The notes under the pieces are model-generated. The model was not told the DNA's origin. It saw only the letters and a list, made by a program, of their open reading frames with translations, and searched no databases. Shown one piece after another: positions 46,153-60,300 of a DNA stretch of 64,000 nucleotides. Numbering within the stretch: the first letter of the stretch is position 1; every line of letters begins with the position of its first letter. Made by a program: the position numbers and the translations under genes. The stretch comes from Albifimbria verrucaria (taxonomy: Eukaryota; Ascomycota; Sordariomycetes; Hypocreales; Stachybotryaceae): NCBI GenBank assembly GCA_020081605.1, contig JAHREC010000062.1, forward strand, positions 1,178,001-1,242,000, read 5' to 3'.

Positions 46153-48335
46153 ATGGCACGATCAAGATGTGAAACCAGGAACCCACAAAGGGCCACTCGT
46201 CAGACTGGGAACCCTACTCAGAAATCTGTGGCGTAAGTTACTGTCCGGTCAAGGTAATGCTAAGCTAAATCCCACACCTTCAGATGCCAGCGATGCCATG
46301 CTCGAAAGATCCGTTGCTCCGGTAGTCAACCGTGCAACAACTGCCGTTCCGAAGCAGACTGTATCTACCCACAGCGAGATCGCCAAGTAAAAGTACAGCA
46401 AAGGTCAGCGATGCTCTAAAACCCAAACTTGTTCTCTTATTGACGACCGCAGCTATATTGACAAGCTTCTCCACGAAATCGAAGAGCTGCGTGGCCAGAA
46501 TGGTGCTGTGGCCTCGAACACTCCATCTGTACAACTTGAACCCAGCACTCCAGATGATACCGGTATTAGCGAAGTGCCTCTAAATCCGTTGTTGGACGAC
46601 AAACCATGGTTCACACAGCTGAAGACGTCTAAAACACCAATCTTTATAGGCGAAGCATCTGATGCCGCTTTCGCCACACGTTTCCGTCAGACCATAGCTC
46701 CTGCATCTAGTATTGCAAGCCATATTCCACGGACGCATTATATAACGGACGAGGTCCTCAGTGGACTGATGAGCACCACTTCGCCATGGCCTTCATCAAG
46801 CCGAGCTCGGTTTCTTGTTGAAGCAGCTCTGAGGTCGCTCTGCCGCTGTTACCATCTTGTCCGGAGGACTGAAGTCCTTGCCATTCTCAAGGAGCGCGAT
46901 CTCAACGGAAAATGGCCGGATGACCCGATAACGACTTGCAAGATGTGGGCTTTGTTTGCAATTGGTGAACTCTATACCACCAAGTCGAAGAACCTGGAGC
47001 AGAGCTTTCCAGGATTGGCCTATTTTGCCCATGGTAGTGGCATGCTTCGTGTCCTTAGCGAAAGACCGCAGCTTGACTCCATCGAGACATTGTTACTCCT
47101 GGTTTGGAACCCTAATTCTCCGTTTCTATTACCGCGGTTACTGATTATTACAGTCATTGTACTCCCTTGAGCTAAACCGGCGTCACTCGGCTTACACACT
47201 CGTCGGTACCTGCATACGCCTTGCTGCAGTCATGGGTCTTCACCTGAATGTCGACCAGGCTCATATCGCAGACCCAGAACTTCGCGAGCACCGTAACCGC
47301 TTATGGTGGACGGCTTATATATTCGATAGAATGTGGTCATCAAAGACTGGCTTACCGACTTCGATTTCTGATGATGAAATATCTGTCGATCACCCCAGCA
47401 GAAGTACAGGTCCAAATCAACATGACTTTGTAGACCATGAGTACCTCGTTGCAAGTGTCGAGCTAGCTCGTCTGGCAGGTCGCATCAACACCCGCATCTA
47501 CAGCAGACCGGCACAAAAGGACGGTTTCTGCAAGGTGTCCAGGATTTACTCAAATCCCTTCAGGACTGGGCACAAGGATTGCCTGCGCATCTTCAAGTAG
47601 ACACAACAGAGCCAGACGCAACTGTCGGACAACCCGTCTCACTGCACTTGTCCTTCAACCAGGTAAAGCACGAAGATCGCAATCTATGTAAACCTGCTAA
47701 TGCGCATAGTGCCTGATCTTGGCGACGCGACCAATCCTGTTACATGTCCTACGCATTCATTTACAACACATCAAAGACAAGACTCTGGCTCCTAAGACCC
47801 CTGAGTCTATTGAAGCTGTTGCAATGACCTGCATCCGCTGCGCCCGGCATTCTTGCTCACTATTGACAGCATGCTGGATCAATGGTACCTTTCACGTATT
47901 CGATTATTTTTACACACAATATCTGTTCTCGGCCGCAACCATACTAGCTATCTCTAGTTTAATTGGAGGTAAGGACTCACAGTCTGACGCCGACAACTTC
48001 GAGATGGCTACTGGGTTTCTGTTGCAACTAGAAGAAAACGGAAACTGTGCGGCGATGGAGTTCAGCTCCCACGTTCGCGGCATGAAGGCAGCGATCCAGG
48101 AACTCAAGTCATCTACAGACATCACCAATTCGATTGCCAACAATTCGAATGAATTGGAACCCCACCATGCAACTTCCACGTTCGAGATAGTAACGCCAAT
48201 GACGGCAGAAACAGCTCTAGCGGAGCCATCACTGCAGCAGTTTCTTAGTGAAGATGGCATGGGTATGGAATTCTTTGACCAATTCTTGGTTGAAGACACA
48301 CAGGGTATTTTTAGCCTTCTAAGTGACCCGGCAAG

Positions 48336-48339
<4 letters not shown>
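46153..48339 (+). CDS. Zn2Cys6 fungal-specific transcription factor (Fungal_trans)
   Basis: Exons 46153-46232, 46284-46403, 46453-47101, 47154-47662 and 47710-48339 have fitting phases. The zinc cluster lies across the first junction: ACQRCHARKIRCSGSQPCNN, then CRSEADCIYP. The spacing is CX2CX6CX5CX2CX5C, and the last loop of five is one shorter than usual. A short coiled coil follows (YIDKLLHEIEELRGQNG). The central fungal_trans domain has CKMWALFAIGELYTTK, GTCIRLAAVMGLHLNVDQ and RNRLWWTAYIFDRMWSSKTG. The end is FFDQFLVEDTQGIFSLLSD. One frame change near 47525-47529 (GGTTTCTG) needs one extra base, giving about 662 residues. It meets the oxidoreductase gene tail to tail and may regulate it; this is inference from position. 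Confidence 0.85.
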
Positions 48340-50581
<2,242 letters not shown>

Positions 50582-51187
50582 ATGACGGTAAAAGTGAACG
50601 GCGGGTGTGTTTGCGGGAACCTCAAGTACACTGTCGAAGTGGACTCGGCCGACGACGCGCGAACCACGTTGTGCCATTGTTCGAGCTGTCGCCGAGCATT
50701 TGGCACTAACTTTGGCCTGACTACAAAGGTGTGTTGACTTGGCATTTTATATCCAATAAGCCAATGGAACTCATACTAATTATTCCTCAGCTTGGTGTCG
50801 ACAACTTCAAATACAAAGAAGGAACCCCAAAAATATTCAAGCAGGAGAATGGTGTGTCTCGCGAGTTCTGCGACCAATGCGGCGCGTATATCTGCGAATA
50901 CGGTGTAAGACTTTACAATTATTCTCAATTTTAAATTGTTTCTTACTTATTCCTATCGAGTAACTGACATAAGAACAGGAGGAGGCGGCTGACAAGTTTC
51001 GGTATGTCGTCTGGGGGTCCTTTGACGAGGGAGACAAATTCCCGCCTAAGGGCGAGTTCTTCTGCAAGAACAGGGCTCAGTGGATGCCAGAGGTGCCAGG
51101 TTAGTTGAACGCGTTGGGGTTGTTGGGCTGAAGAATGTTGACTGACCAAGAGCAGAGCTCTTTCATAAGGCAGAAATCAAGGAATAG
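50582..51187 (+). CDS. GFA / CENP-V-type zinc-binding protein
   Basis: Exons 50582-50728, 50791-50904, 50979-51099 and 51156-51187 give a clean 137-residue protein. It reads MTVKVNGGCVCGNLKYTVEV, then TLCHCSSCRRAFGTNFGLTT, GVSREFCDQCGAYICEYG and RYVVWGSFDEGDKF. The motif set CVCG, CHCxxC and CxxCG is that of the glutathione-dependent formaldehyde-activating enzyme / centromere protein V fold: a small beta protein with two zinc sites. Most fungal members have no assigned substrate, though some act on glutathione adducts. Three short introns all have consensus ends. Nothing links it to its neighbours. Confidence 0.9.
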
Positions 51188-51669
51188 GGCTCTACTTTGA
51201 CTTGCAGGCAGTGGTAGAACAGCTGGGTAACAAAGCCCCTGTATCACACCATGCCAAAATGATTAGATTTACATCAAATTATAGTGGTGCGTGCACCTGT
51301 CTCAAATATTGCCACTTGACAAACTTAGCGGAGAGAAACCTAGACATGTTATTATCGAAGAGAGATATAAATGTACATTATAATATTAAGATTGAGGAAT
51401 GGTGAAGGTGAGTGTGCCATTGCCTTGTACATGAGTTGGTTATGAGGCATAAGATCACTTGTATGTTGACTATGTGCGCAGCGTAGTGATTGCTAAGACT
51501 TGGGTGTATGTCTGGTGAATCTGAATACAGAAGCTGTATATTTCGTACACGTTGAATGGATAGTCTTGGGTGTGGTGATGTTTAAGACGTTGTGTATGAA
51601 AAACTTATCTTTTTCCCTAGCTGCTAACCTCGTGGTTTAGGTAACGGCATTTATGCATTGCTCAACACC
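51188..51669. other. Intergenic between convergent genes
   Basis: AT-rich 3' flanks; nothing recognised. Confidence 0.5.
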
Positions 51670-53690
51670 TCAACGGATCTCAAACCTCTCCATGACAACC
51701 TCCGTTTCTAAAGTCTTTGCAGCCAGAATAGAATGAGATCCTCCGCTTATAGAACAGACTCCAACATGCAGGTAGTGGCACTCAATCTTACGAAGGAGTA
51801 CAGGCATGTGAGAGATATTTAGAGAACACACAATGTCTCCAGGGGACATATCTTGTGGGCCGCGTCCCAGGTGTCCACCTTCCAATTCAAAGAGCCGACA
51901 AGATCCTGGTTTCCTGGACCAAAGACGATAAACTGGTTGGTTGATCCACCCATCATGGAGAGACTTGTGGAGTTCTTCATGGCTGCAGATATGCTCGTGC
52001 CCCGGAAAAACATGAGAGAAGAACCATGCCGTCAAACCTTCGAAACTGTCCGTCTGCGGCGGGCTGTGAAAACTTGGGTTAAAGATGCGGGCCAAATTTC
52101 CCAGAGTGAACCCAAAATCTCCTCCAAAAATCCCTTTAATATAGAATATAAAAGCGTGAAGTATCATTGATTTGCTAACCTCCCCATCACACTGACTCAA
52201 GGCTCGATATATGGCTTGTAAAGGTGGTATGCCATTAATCTGATTCGGATAGCGTAAAATATAGTCTCTAGCAAAATCGAGGAAATTCCAGCTCAGCTTT
52301 GTACCGGTGCCAAGGACCTCTTCATCTTCAGGTCGGGTCATGTCTGTTACCTTTGTAACCTTGCGAAGCTGAAAACCAGTCACAAATAGACTACGTCCCA
52401 CAATTTTCACTTGATCTTCTGGACGTTGAAGGTCATAGGATTCTGAAAAGTGTGTTTTGCTATTGGATATTGTTGATCGCGCGGAGAAGTCTGGCACCCA
52501 GGAGGGAAGGCTGCTTTCATTCCGAGGGAGGCCAATACCCGCGGCAGAAAGAAAGTCATAAGTTTTCCCCACGTAACCGACAGAGCGTAAAAGATGCGGT
52601 ACCTTTTCCACCAAAGACTTGATGAAATCTTCATAAACTTGGCTTACAGATTTGCGGTAGTCAACCTCGAGACCAATGTCTGAAATCCCCGCAAGACCGT
52701 ATATGTAATCTCTTGGATCTGTTGCCTCTGAAATGCCCTCAAAAGCATATGTGAGTAGATCCAACCTGGGCTCTAGGCTTTTATTCCATGAAATTCTAGA
52801 TTCGAATAATCTAGAATTTCCGTCAAGCTCGAACCAATCTTAAGAGACACAATGGGCACCAAGCCTCTTGTGCGACGAACTCTGGCTTCTCCACTAATTC
52901 CATGCCGTCCCGATACGAGGTATAGAAGGTAGAGTTTGTCAGAGATAATATCGATGCTATTTGCATGATAGTGTCCAGCTTGAGGGATTCAACTTCAGAA
53001 ACGAGTAGAATCTCTCTTGCTAGAATAAACTCTTGAATAATCCATACTCGACGCCAGTATGGCAGTTGATAAAGGTCAGCCAATGAGTTCCAAGCTCTGT
53101 TAGAAGGATCACTCTGGCTTATTTCTGGATTCCCCTACATAAATGGGGAAGCCTCCTGAGCCATTGAAACTCCGAAAGCTCTCTCAAGCTCAGTGGAGAA
53201 TCACTATTGGTTAACACCGAATATATCTCCTTATAGGTCCGAAGTGCTAGTCTCGCGGTGCTGTCATCAACAGCGATGGAGGCAATGACAAGCTCGGCAG
53301 TGGAATATATGTTTCTCATCAGTTGTACCTGTTGATTCCGCTCCTCAATATCATTCTGATTAATGCAAAGAGCATCCACCCAAAGGCGGAAATGTTTCGC
53401 ATCTCGACCAGGAAAAAATGTCTTCCAATGATGCGATACATATCGAAGGGCCTTTGCAAGATTCCTGGTAACTGAAAAATGTTCCCCGTTGACGATAATG
53501 TTCTCTTTAGAATGGGGTCCCCCAGACGTACGACAGAGCTGTAAAGGCTAGGTCGCTGGTGAGACAAGCAGTGTGCAGAATACATTCTGTCATGTATTCT
53601 CTGTTTGTTGTTAACGGATGCACAATTTCTAAGAGCCTAATCTCCGAACCTGTCTCACTAAGTGGTTTGTAAAACGATGGGGAGATCTTA
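51670..53690 (-). CDS. HET-domain (heterokaryon incompatibility) protein
   Basis: Reading on the minus strand from about 53690: SFYKPLSETGSEIRLLEIVH, FTALSYVWG, NIIVNGEHFSVTRNLAKALR, RLWVDALCINQNDIEERNQQ and MRNIYSTAELVIASIAVDD, the standard HET blocks. Then NSLADLYQLPYWRRVWIIQE, RLDLLTYAFEGISEATDPRD, DYIYGLAGISDIGLEVDYRK and a long C-terminal part ending ETEVVMERFEIR at 51670. One-base frame changes sit at 53514-53523 (GGGG and CCCCC, both short by one), at 53132-53135 (CCCC) and near 52800-52850. I found no ATG in frame at the 5' end, so the start is uncertain. HET proteins trigger incompatibility reactions on fusion of unlike hyphae. It begins about 70 nt after the AAA gene upstream ends. 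Confidence 0.78.
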
Positions 53691-53755
53691 CACTCTACAT
53701 TCTCTTCTCTTTCTTTTATACAAATGTCGTTAGTTCTTCATATGCAGCTCATATC

Positions 53756-56490
53756 TCAGATAAAGAGCATTTTCTTACTAGTTTCAGATTGGTTATTGCT
53801 AGCACTGGGGTCAAGCTTTATACGTTTCGATGGCACCAGAGAATCTTCTGATGCCTCTGCCCGCCCATGACGCTGGGATTCCATCGACGGACCTTCATCT
53901 TTCTCATCCATCATTGCAACAGCGATACTGTGAAACTTCGTAGCAAATGTCCGAAGGCCGGATAAATTTGCTGCCGGTCCTGTTGGACTGTTTTTCTTCA
54001 TGGCCGTCTGGAAGTGAGCTGTTTTAAAACCCTCCTCGTGTGGCCATTGTTGCTTATAGTGATTTCTTTCTCACAAGTTATTGCAGCTTGTATGCAAAGC
54101 CACTTGATATCTGAGCCCGTATATCTACGAGTCATTGCTGCCAGCGTTTCAAGATCAAGTTGAGGTTCTAACGACTCCTCCTTGAGGAGGGTCTCGAATA
54201 TTCTCTTTCTTGCTGAGAAAGATGGATGGCCCAAGTAGAAGCGACCTGGTATTCGACGCAATATAGCTGCGTCTAAACATTCAGGAAAATTAGTAGCAAG
54301 CAATAAAAATGGTGCTTTGCCTATTACATTGCTGGATAGACCATCGCATTCACTGAGGAACTGATTTAGTTGGTTCCGCTCATGGCGATTGTCAGAATAG
54401 GAGCGAGACCCGAGTAATGCGTCGGCTTCATCTATGAATATTATGCATGGAGAAAGCATCCTGGCTAAGTTGAAAAGAGCCTTGATCTTTTTTCCGATTC
54501 TCCAACCCATTTAGAGCAGATATCGGCGGCAGATATCTGGATCATAATCGCTTTTGATGTTTTCGCGAAGAGTCGAGCGAGATGCGTCTTTCCCGTGCCG
54601 GGGGACCATAAAGTAGTGCACCCCAATATTTGTGCTCTTCAATATTCCGTAAGGTTGTGAGGTTCTGAAGGCAATAGTAATCATTTGGATAATATCCGAT
54701 TTCATACTTTGATCTACCTCTAGGTTGGACCAAGAATCTTGTATGTTGTCTTGAATAGATTTAGTCTACAATACCCCTCAAGATGATACTAGGAGACGAC
54801 GGAACAGAAGCGACCGCATGGCTACTCACCTGGATGCACAATATTGCGCAGAAACTCATATTCCATGGAATAGTTTTTTATGTCCCTACGGATCTGTGCC
54901 AAGGCTAGATAGGCTTGGAGTGGAAGCTTTAGTTCCCAACTACTTTCATTTGCGTTCTTGATTTGCCACAGTTGAAGACTTAGTTGATCCTGGTACGTCC
55001 AATGCAGTATCCTATTTATATTTTGCATTGTTAAGGACTGACTGATACGGTGAGCTAAGGAATTGAGCAGTGGCAGGCTGATTGGTCCTTGTGTTATGAT
55101 CCCTTCGAAACAACTTCTGTCAGAGACATCCCACTCGATGTGGTGGTACAGTAGCGCGGACTTGACGTTTGGTAGACGATGACGGATCCTTCGCTGTAGC
55201 TTTCTGATATTTTGCTTCCCCGTTCGCTTCTCCTTTCCAGCTCGAAACATGCTGCTTTGTTCCACAGACTTGGCCGGAACAATATATCTCCTAATGAGCT
55301 TAGTTCCAAAGACAGCCTTTATTGGATTTCCAGCGCATTCTCTTTCAAAAGTTACAACCGATAGGATGCAATAACCTTTTAAACGCAAATCTGCTGTAGC
55401 ACTCCTGACTTCACGGGCAAACCTATTCACCCATGGATCCCCTAAGGAATCAGAAATATCAGAAAGAAGGACCACGATCTTTGTAGGGCTTTCCCTCGGA
55501 TTGAGACGTCTTTGTCCATTGCTACTTCGGAGAGTGATGCGATAGTGGAAATAATGGTTCCAAAGAATGGCGAGAGGCAACTCGTCCGCGAATGCAAATT
55601 CGGTTTTGTTAACGGAACTTGGACCCGCATTGTGTTATTCGCAGCAAGTGTTGCCCTTGGTCATTTGAAGACCCTGGGACCTGTTGAACTGAGTGTTCAC
55701 TTTTGGTATGTTCGAGATTCAGCGCTTCAAGTTGATAGTAAATCAGTTACCAATTTTGTGACAAGAGTATATCTAATTTAGGAGAAAGTTTGAATCGTAG
55801 TTCAGGTACAATGAATATCAAGACTTACCTGGATCTTCATCCTTGCTTGTTTCAGAGGAAGAATCAGAGTTGGTATCGCTCTGGGAATCAATTCCATCAC
55901 TCTTGTGGCAAGAGAACCTTTCATAATATTTATCAACCCAGAAGCTATCGTCGGAGAATTTGGACTCTGGTATAGGGAAACGGACCTCCTTCTTCATTAT
56001 ATCTTCCAAAAGGTCCCTAATATCTTCGATGCTTAGGATAACCAGATGGGCTCCGACATCCTCTGCTATTCTTTCGACTACGGCATTGAGAAATTCTCGT
56101 CCGCCATTATTTTCTCCAGGAGCCCAAGAAACAATGCGTCTGCAGTAAAAGTACATGAGGTACACTTGCCTGTGTCCACATGATTGCAATCGTGTTCCTG
56201 ACTATCTCTCCGGGACAAAAGGAGGTCGAGAAGATTCTGGTATAATGGTTTAGCTAACTGGTAGGCGTTTTGTGTTGGCGATTGTGTTTCCGATGCGGAT
56301 GCTGCCAAATTAAGGCTACTCCTTCAGGGCCTACGATCTGAACACCAGGTTTGATCAACTGAGACTTGGCCTTTACACAGTTCTTTAAGAACCACTGTGG
56401 CGGAGCCCAGGCGCTCTGATGCTGTGTATCTCTTGCATCGACGACGTTCATCGTTTGCACAAAAGATATCGTACTTTTGGAGAACAACCT
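53756..56490 (-). CDS. AAA ATPase, fungal Msp1/ATAD1-like
   Basis: The N-terminal part (56490-55818) has AVVERIAEDVGAHLVILSIE and an acidic Ser-rich stretch. The middle (55580-54822) is helical and basic, ending MEYEFLRNIVHPGE. The AAA core follows: the P-loop reads GPP then GTGKTHLARLFAKTSKAI one base away (54600-54604, five G on plus, one short), ISAADICSKWVGESEKK (A-run at 54488-54493 one short), Walker B in MLSPCIIFIDEADALLGSR, sensor 1 LLLATNFPECLD and the arginine pair AAILRRIPGRFYLG. A third slip at 54022-54025 leads to AMKKNSPTGPAANLSGLRTF and the stop at 53756. All AAA catalytic motifs are intact once the runs are corrected. Relatives extract membrane proteins at mitochondria, but this subgroup is fungal-specific and uncharacterised. 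The exact start is uncertain. Confidence 0.75.
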
Positions 56491-58584
56491 TGTTTATTCG
56501 CAGCCACTTTGCAATTGGAATGATTTTCTCATTTGCGAATATGTACAATAGAGATGTGGAATGCCAGCGATCAAGATTGTATCACTATAAACACAATTCA
56601 GTCCAAGAAAACAAGTAGTATTCTAATAGGCAGCAGCTTTGTTGAAATCGATAAGTCATATTACATGGGCGGCTGAGATGTGTTGTACGTGGAATGTGCC
56701 TTACCACTACGGAGAAGCTGTGTAGGTAATCTGCTGTGTTGGATTTGTACGTGGGGCAGTGCTCCAATAGAAAAGGAGCTTGGTCGCCAATAGTCTGGCA
56801 GTAATGGCCGGCCGGTGCAGGATTCTAACGGTACGAGCGATAGTGAGGCTGTCAGGGGCTATGTTGTGATAATGTAATTGGTTCAGCCCGCTCAAGCCCA
56901 TTGGAAATCTGTTCCCGGTTAACCAACGTTATAGCGGGCCGTGCCTAAGTGGCCAGTTCAACACCGAAAAGAAGCAGTTGATCACCAAGGTTATCGTCTT
57001 TGGTTGAACTTAGTGGTCACGGCCCTTCCAAGGTCATTTCCTCGTGGGAATTTATCTGCCCACATGGCCAAGAATTTACCCTGTCCTTTTCAAATTGGCT
57101 GCCTCTACTGCTGAGTGGCACGCTAAGGAAGCCCTGTCGCGTGAGGGAGCCATGTAACTAACCTGTCGTTGGTTTTGGAGGAATCATGCCGACTGGTTAT
57201 GAACTTGACTTTACGGCTCTCATTAGGTACCAACTCACCACAGTAAATCGTGGTTCAAAACCCAATCATCTTCATTCAGTATCCAGAGTCCTAGCAAAGC
57301 AATCCAGCGTGTATTCCTTGACTGGTAATGCCTTGACAAAAAGTCTTCGTAACCCCACAGTCCTCCGGAGCCCTTGACGAGAAGCGGGTCCTGGACTCCT
57401 TCGACTTAATAGTAGCCAGGGTCAAGTATGTAAAGTTAGGCGAGTTGAAGCAGAAGCAGAAGCAGAGGCGCCATCCAAGGCAACGGAACGTCCTGCCGGG
57501 CGCTGAAAGGATCTTGCTAGTGGTATCGATAGATGGATGAGTTGGTGGCTGAAATATCACAACATGCATGAGGAGCCTTGAGCGGTGATTTTTACGTCTT
57601 CATTAACGTGCATTTCTTAACAAGCAAAAGTCAAATCCCAATTTACACTGTTCACCAATAATTCTCTCATCTCATCTCAAAGAACCCGAAGATACCATCA
57701 TGATGATCTATCTATAGACAAACCATTGGGACTCACCCTTGCCCGGTAATGCCATTTCATGCAGCGATCACTGCTGAAACCAGTGTTGCCTCGAGAAACA
57801 TGGGACGGCCACCTCCATGCTCGTCCCCTTTTGACGCACCCTTGTTCAGCCACCGAGCTGGGGTTGACCAATTGCAGACACCACTCGTCGTATGCGTTTC
57901 CATTTCAGGCTGCTTGCCAGAGAATGAGGAAATGGGCATTGAGTGAGCTTCTTTGAGCAATGTTCCTTTATTTTGTCATAAATTTCGGGCCGGGGCCTTT
58001 CTCCGGCATTGCAGATATGTAAGAGATCTCGCATATCATATGCAAACGAAAAGCTACCTCAGCCAATCCTCGCAATCGCCTCAACGTATGTAAAGACGAC
58101 ACATACACTGAAGTCGACCTTAATTCGTAAAGACAATGGCATGATCCTCAATCCAGCTCTCCACAGCCTTTGTGTCCCCGTGGAGGAAAACATTTCAGAG
58201 TGTTCTATTTACAGTACGGCTAGAGAGCTCCCTGGCCGTTCTACGGGCCCGCAATATAGTACGATGGATACTCAGGCGATTAGCGTGGAGGAATAGAAGC
58301 CATGGATGATGGACCCTGTTCTCCAGGAGTCCAGCATGCTCTCAGGCTCAATTTTTGGGTGGTGGAAAGAGAGGATTTTGACTATGACGATGAACGATAT
58401 ATGATTCCTTTGTCTCCTTGCGGTCGCTCGCCTTCTCCCTCTCTTCTTCCCCATCGAGACGTTTCTTTCCTTGTCTCTTGTCACTCATTGTCGTGTCAGT
58501 TTCGTTTAATTTCTTTTTCTTTATTTTCTTTTCGTCTATCGTCTTGTAGAAACACCTTCGTTCTATTGTCCCGTTCCGCCGACG
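56491..58584. other. Intergenic between divergent genes (about 2.1 kb)
   Basis: No gene recognised. 58380-58584 is a CT- and T-rich leader directly before the S28 peptidase start, a typical fungal promoter/5' UTR feature. The region 57186-57272 contains GGTTCAAAACCC but no tRNA fold. Confidence 0.45.
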
Positions 58585-60300
58585 ATGTTGTCCTCCCTCG
58601 TCGCCGCGGCCGTGCTCCTCGCCGGTCAGGCCTCGGCCAACCTGGCCATCATGGGCTCAATGCTCGCCCTGCCGCCTCTAAAGGACGAATCTATTTCCCT
58701 GGAGCGTCGTGCTGCTGGCGCCGGCGAGTTTGACCAGCTCATCGACCACAGCAACCCCTCGCTCGGTACCTTCAAGCAGCGTTTTTGGTGGAACGACATG
58801 TTTTACGGCGGTCCTGGCTCGCCTATTGTTCTTTTCACGCCAGGTGAGATGGATGCCGACGCTTACACGGCGTACATTACGAACACTACTATTCAGGGCT
58901 GGATTGCCCGCGAGATCAAGGGCGCTGCTGTCCTTATTGAGCACCGTTATTGGGAACCAGCAACCCCGTCCCTGACTTCAGCCCGGAAAACATGAAGTAC
59001 CTTACTCTTGACAACGCCATGCAGGATCTTGTCTACTTCGCCAAGAACGTCAAGCTCCCTTTCGACCCGGACCGCAAGTCCACCCCAGCAAGGCACCTTG
59101 GGTTCTGTCCGCTGGCTCCTATCCCGGTGCCCTCGTTACCTGGCTTGCTGCGAAGTACCCCGGCACCTTCTGGGCCTACCACGCATCATCAGCTGTAGTC
59201 GAGGCCATCGAGGATTTCTGGAACTACTTTGAGCCCGTTGAGAAGGGCATGCCCTGCAACTGCAGCGCCGACGTTCACTTGGTCATTGATCACATGGAGG
59301 ATGTCTTCGCCAACGGCACTCCCGAAGAGAAGAAGGCTTTCAAGACGGAGTTCGGCCTCGACCTGCTCGAGCACGATGATGATGTTGCCAACGCCCTTCA
59401 GTCTGGTCTTTACACTTTCCAAAACAAGGACTTTTACTCAGGCTACAACATCTTCCACCAGTTCTGCGACTATGTCGAAAACCAGTGGATCGGCAGCACA
59501 ACTCCCGTCCCTGACGCTAAGGGTGTTGGCCTGGTCAAGGCCCGCGCCGGATACGCCAAGTGGACTCGCGATGTTCTTCTCCCTGGCTGTAAGTAACTAG
59601 CTTATACTTATTATCCTGTTGTACCCAGCTAACAAGCATGCCTGTAGTCTGCTACACCTATGCTGCCCCTGGTGACTCTCTTGAGAAGATTGCCGCCAAG
59701 TGCTTCAACACTCACAGCCTGGACAACCCTCTCTATACCGATGAGTCTATTGCTACACCCGCCAACAGGCAGTGGTACTGGTTGCTTTGCAACGAGCCGT
59801 GAGTTTACTATCCTTACGTGTCCCAGAGGAACATACTAACAACCCTATCAGTATGAAGTGGTGGCTGACTGGTGCCCCAAGGGCCAGCCCAGTCTAGTTG
59901 GCCGTGCCCAGAACGTCGAGTTCTGGGAGCGCCAATGCGGCCTCTTCTTTAACCGCAAGGACAACACCGGCTCATACGGTATCAAGGAGGGCCGCAACGT
60001 AACCGAGGTCAACGACTTCACTGGCGGCTGGGAGTCTGCCCTCGCGGGCACCGAGCGCATCGTCTACGTCAACGGCGAGTACGACCCATGGCTGGGTGCC
60101 ACGCCAGCCGCTCCCGGCTTCCCAGGCGGCCCCTTGAGAGCACCGAACGTGCGCCGCACTACATTATCCCCGAGGGCATGCACTGCTCCGACTTCTTCGC
60201 TGCGAATGCTGCCGTCAACGAAGGTGTTCGCGACATCATGCACAAGATCGTCGCCGACATTGCCCGCTTCGTTGGCGAGTTCAAGCCCAGGAAGTGTTAA
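58585..60300 (+). CDS. Secreted serine carboxypeptidase, family S28 (PRCP/DPP2-like)
   Basis: Exons 58585-59588, 59648-59798 and 59852-60300. A signal peptide opens it (MLSSLVAAAVLLAGQASA). Then QLIDHSNPSLGTFKQRFWW, GGPGSPIVLFTPGEMDADAY, VLIEHRYW and NPVPDFSPENMKYLTLDNAM. The catalytic serine is in LSAGSYPGALVTW, the acid in YVNGEYDPWLG and the histidine in IPEGMHCSDFFAA: the full S28 triad. Several N-glycosylation sites (NTT, NCS, NGT) fit secretion. Four frame slips of one base each lie in runs: GGG 58952-58954, CCCC 59083-59086, CCCC 59875-59878 and CCCC 60130-60133. Adding one base to each yields 535 residues with all three exons in phase, a normal size. S28 enzymes cleave after proline from peptide ends and act in acidic secretions or vacuoles. 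Confidence 0.9.

Noticed and set aside
57186..57280. tRNA-like TTCAAAA loop
   Set aside because: GGTTCAAAACCC resembles a T-arm, but there is no acceptor stem, D-arm or anticodon arm around it.
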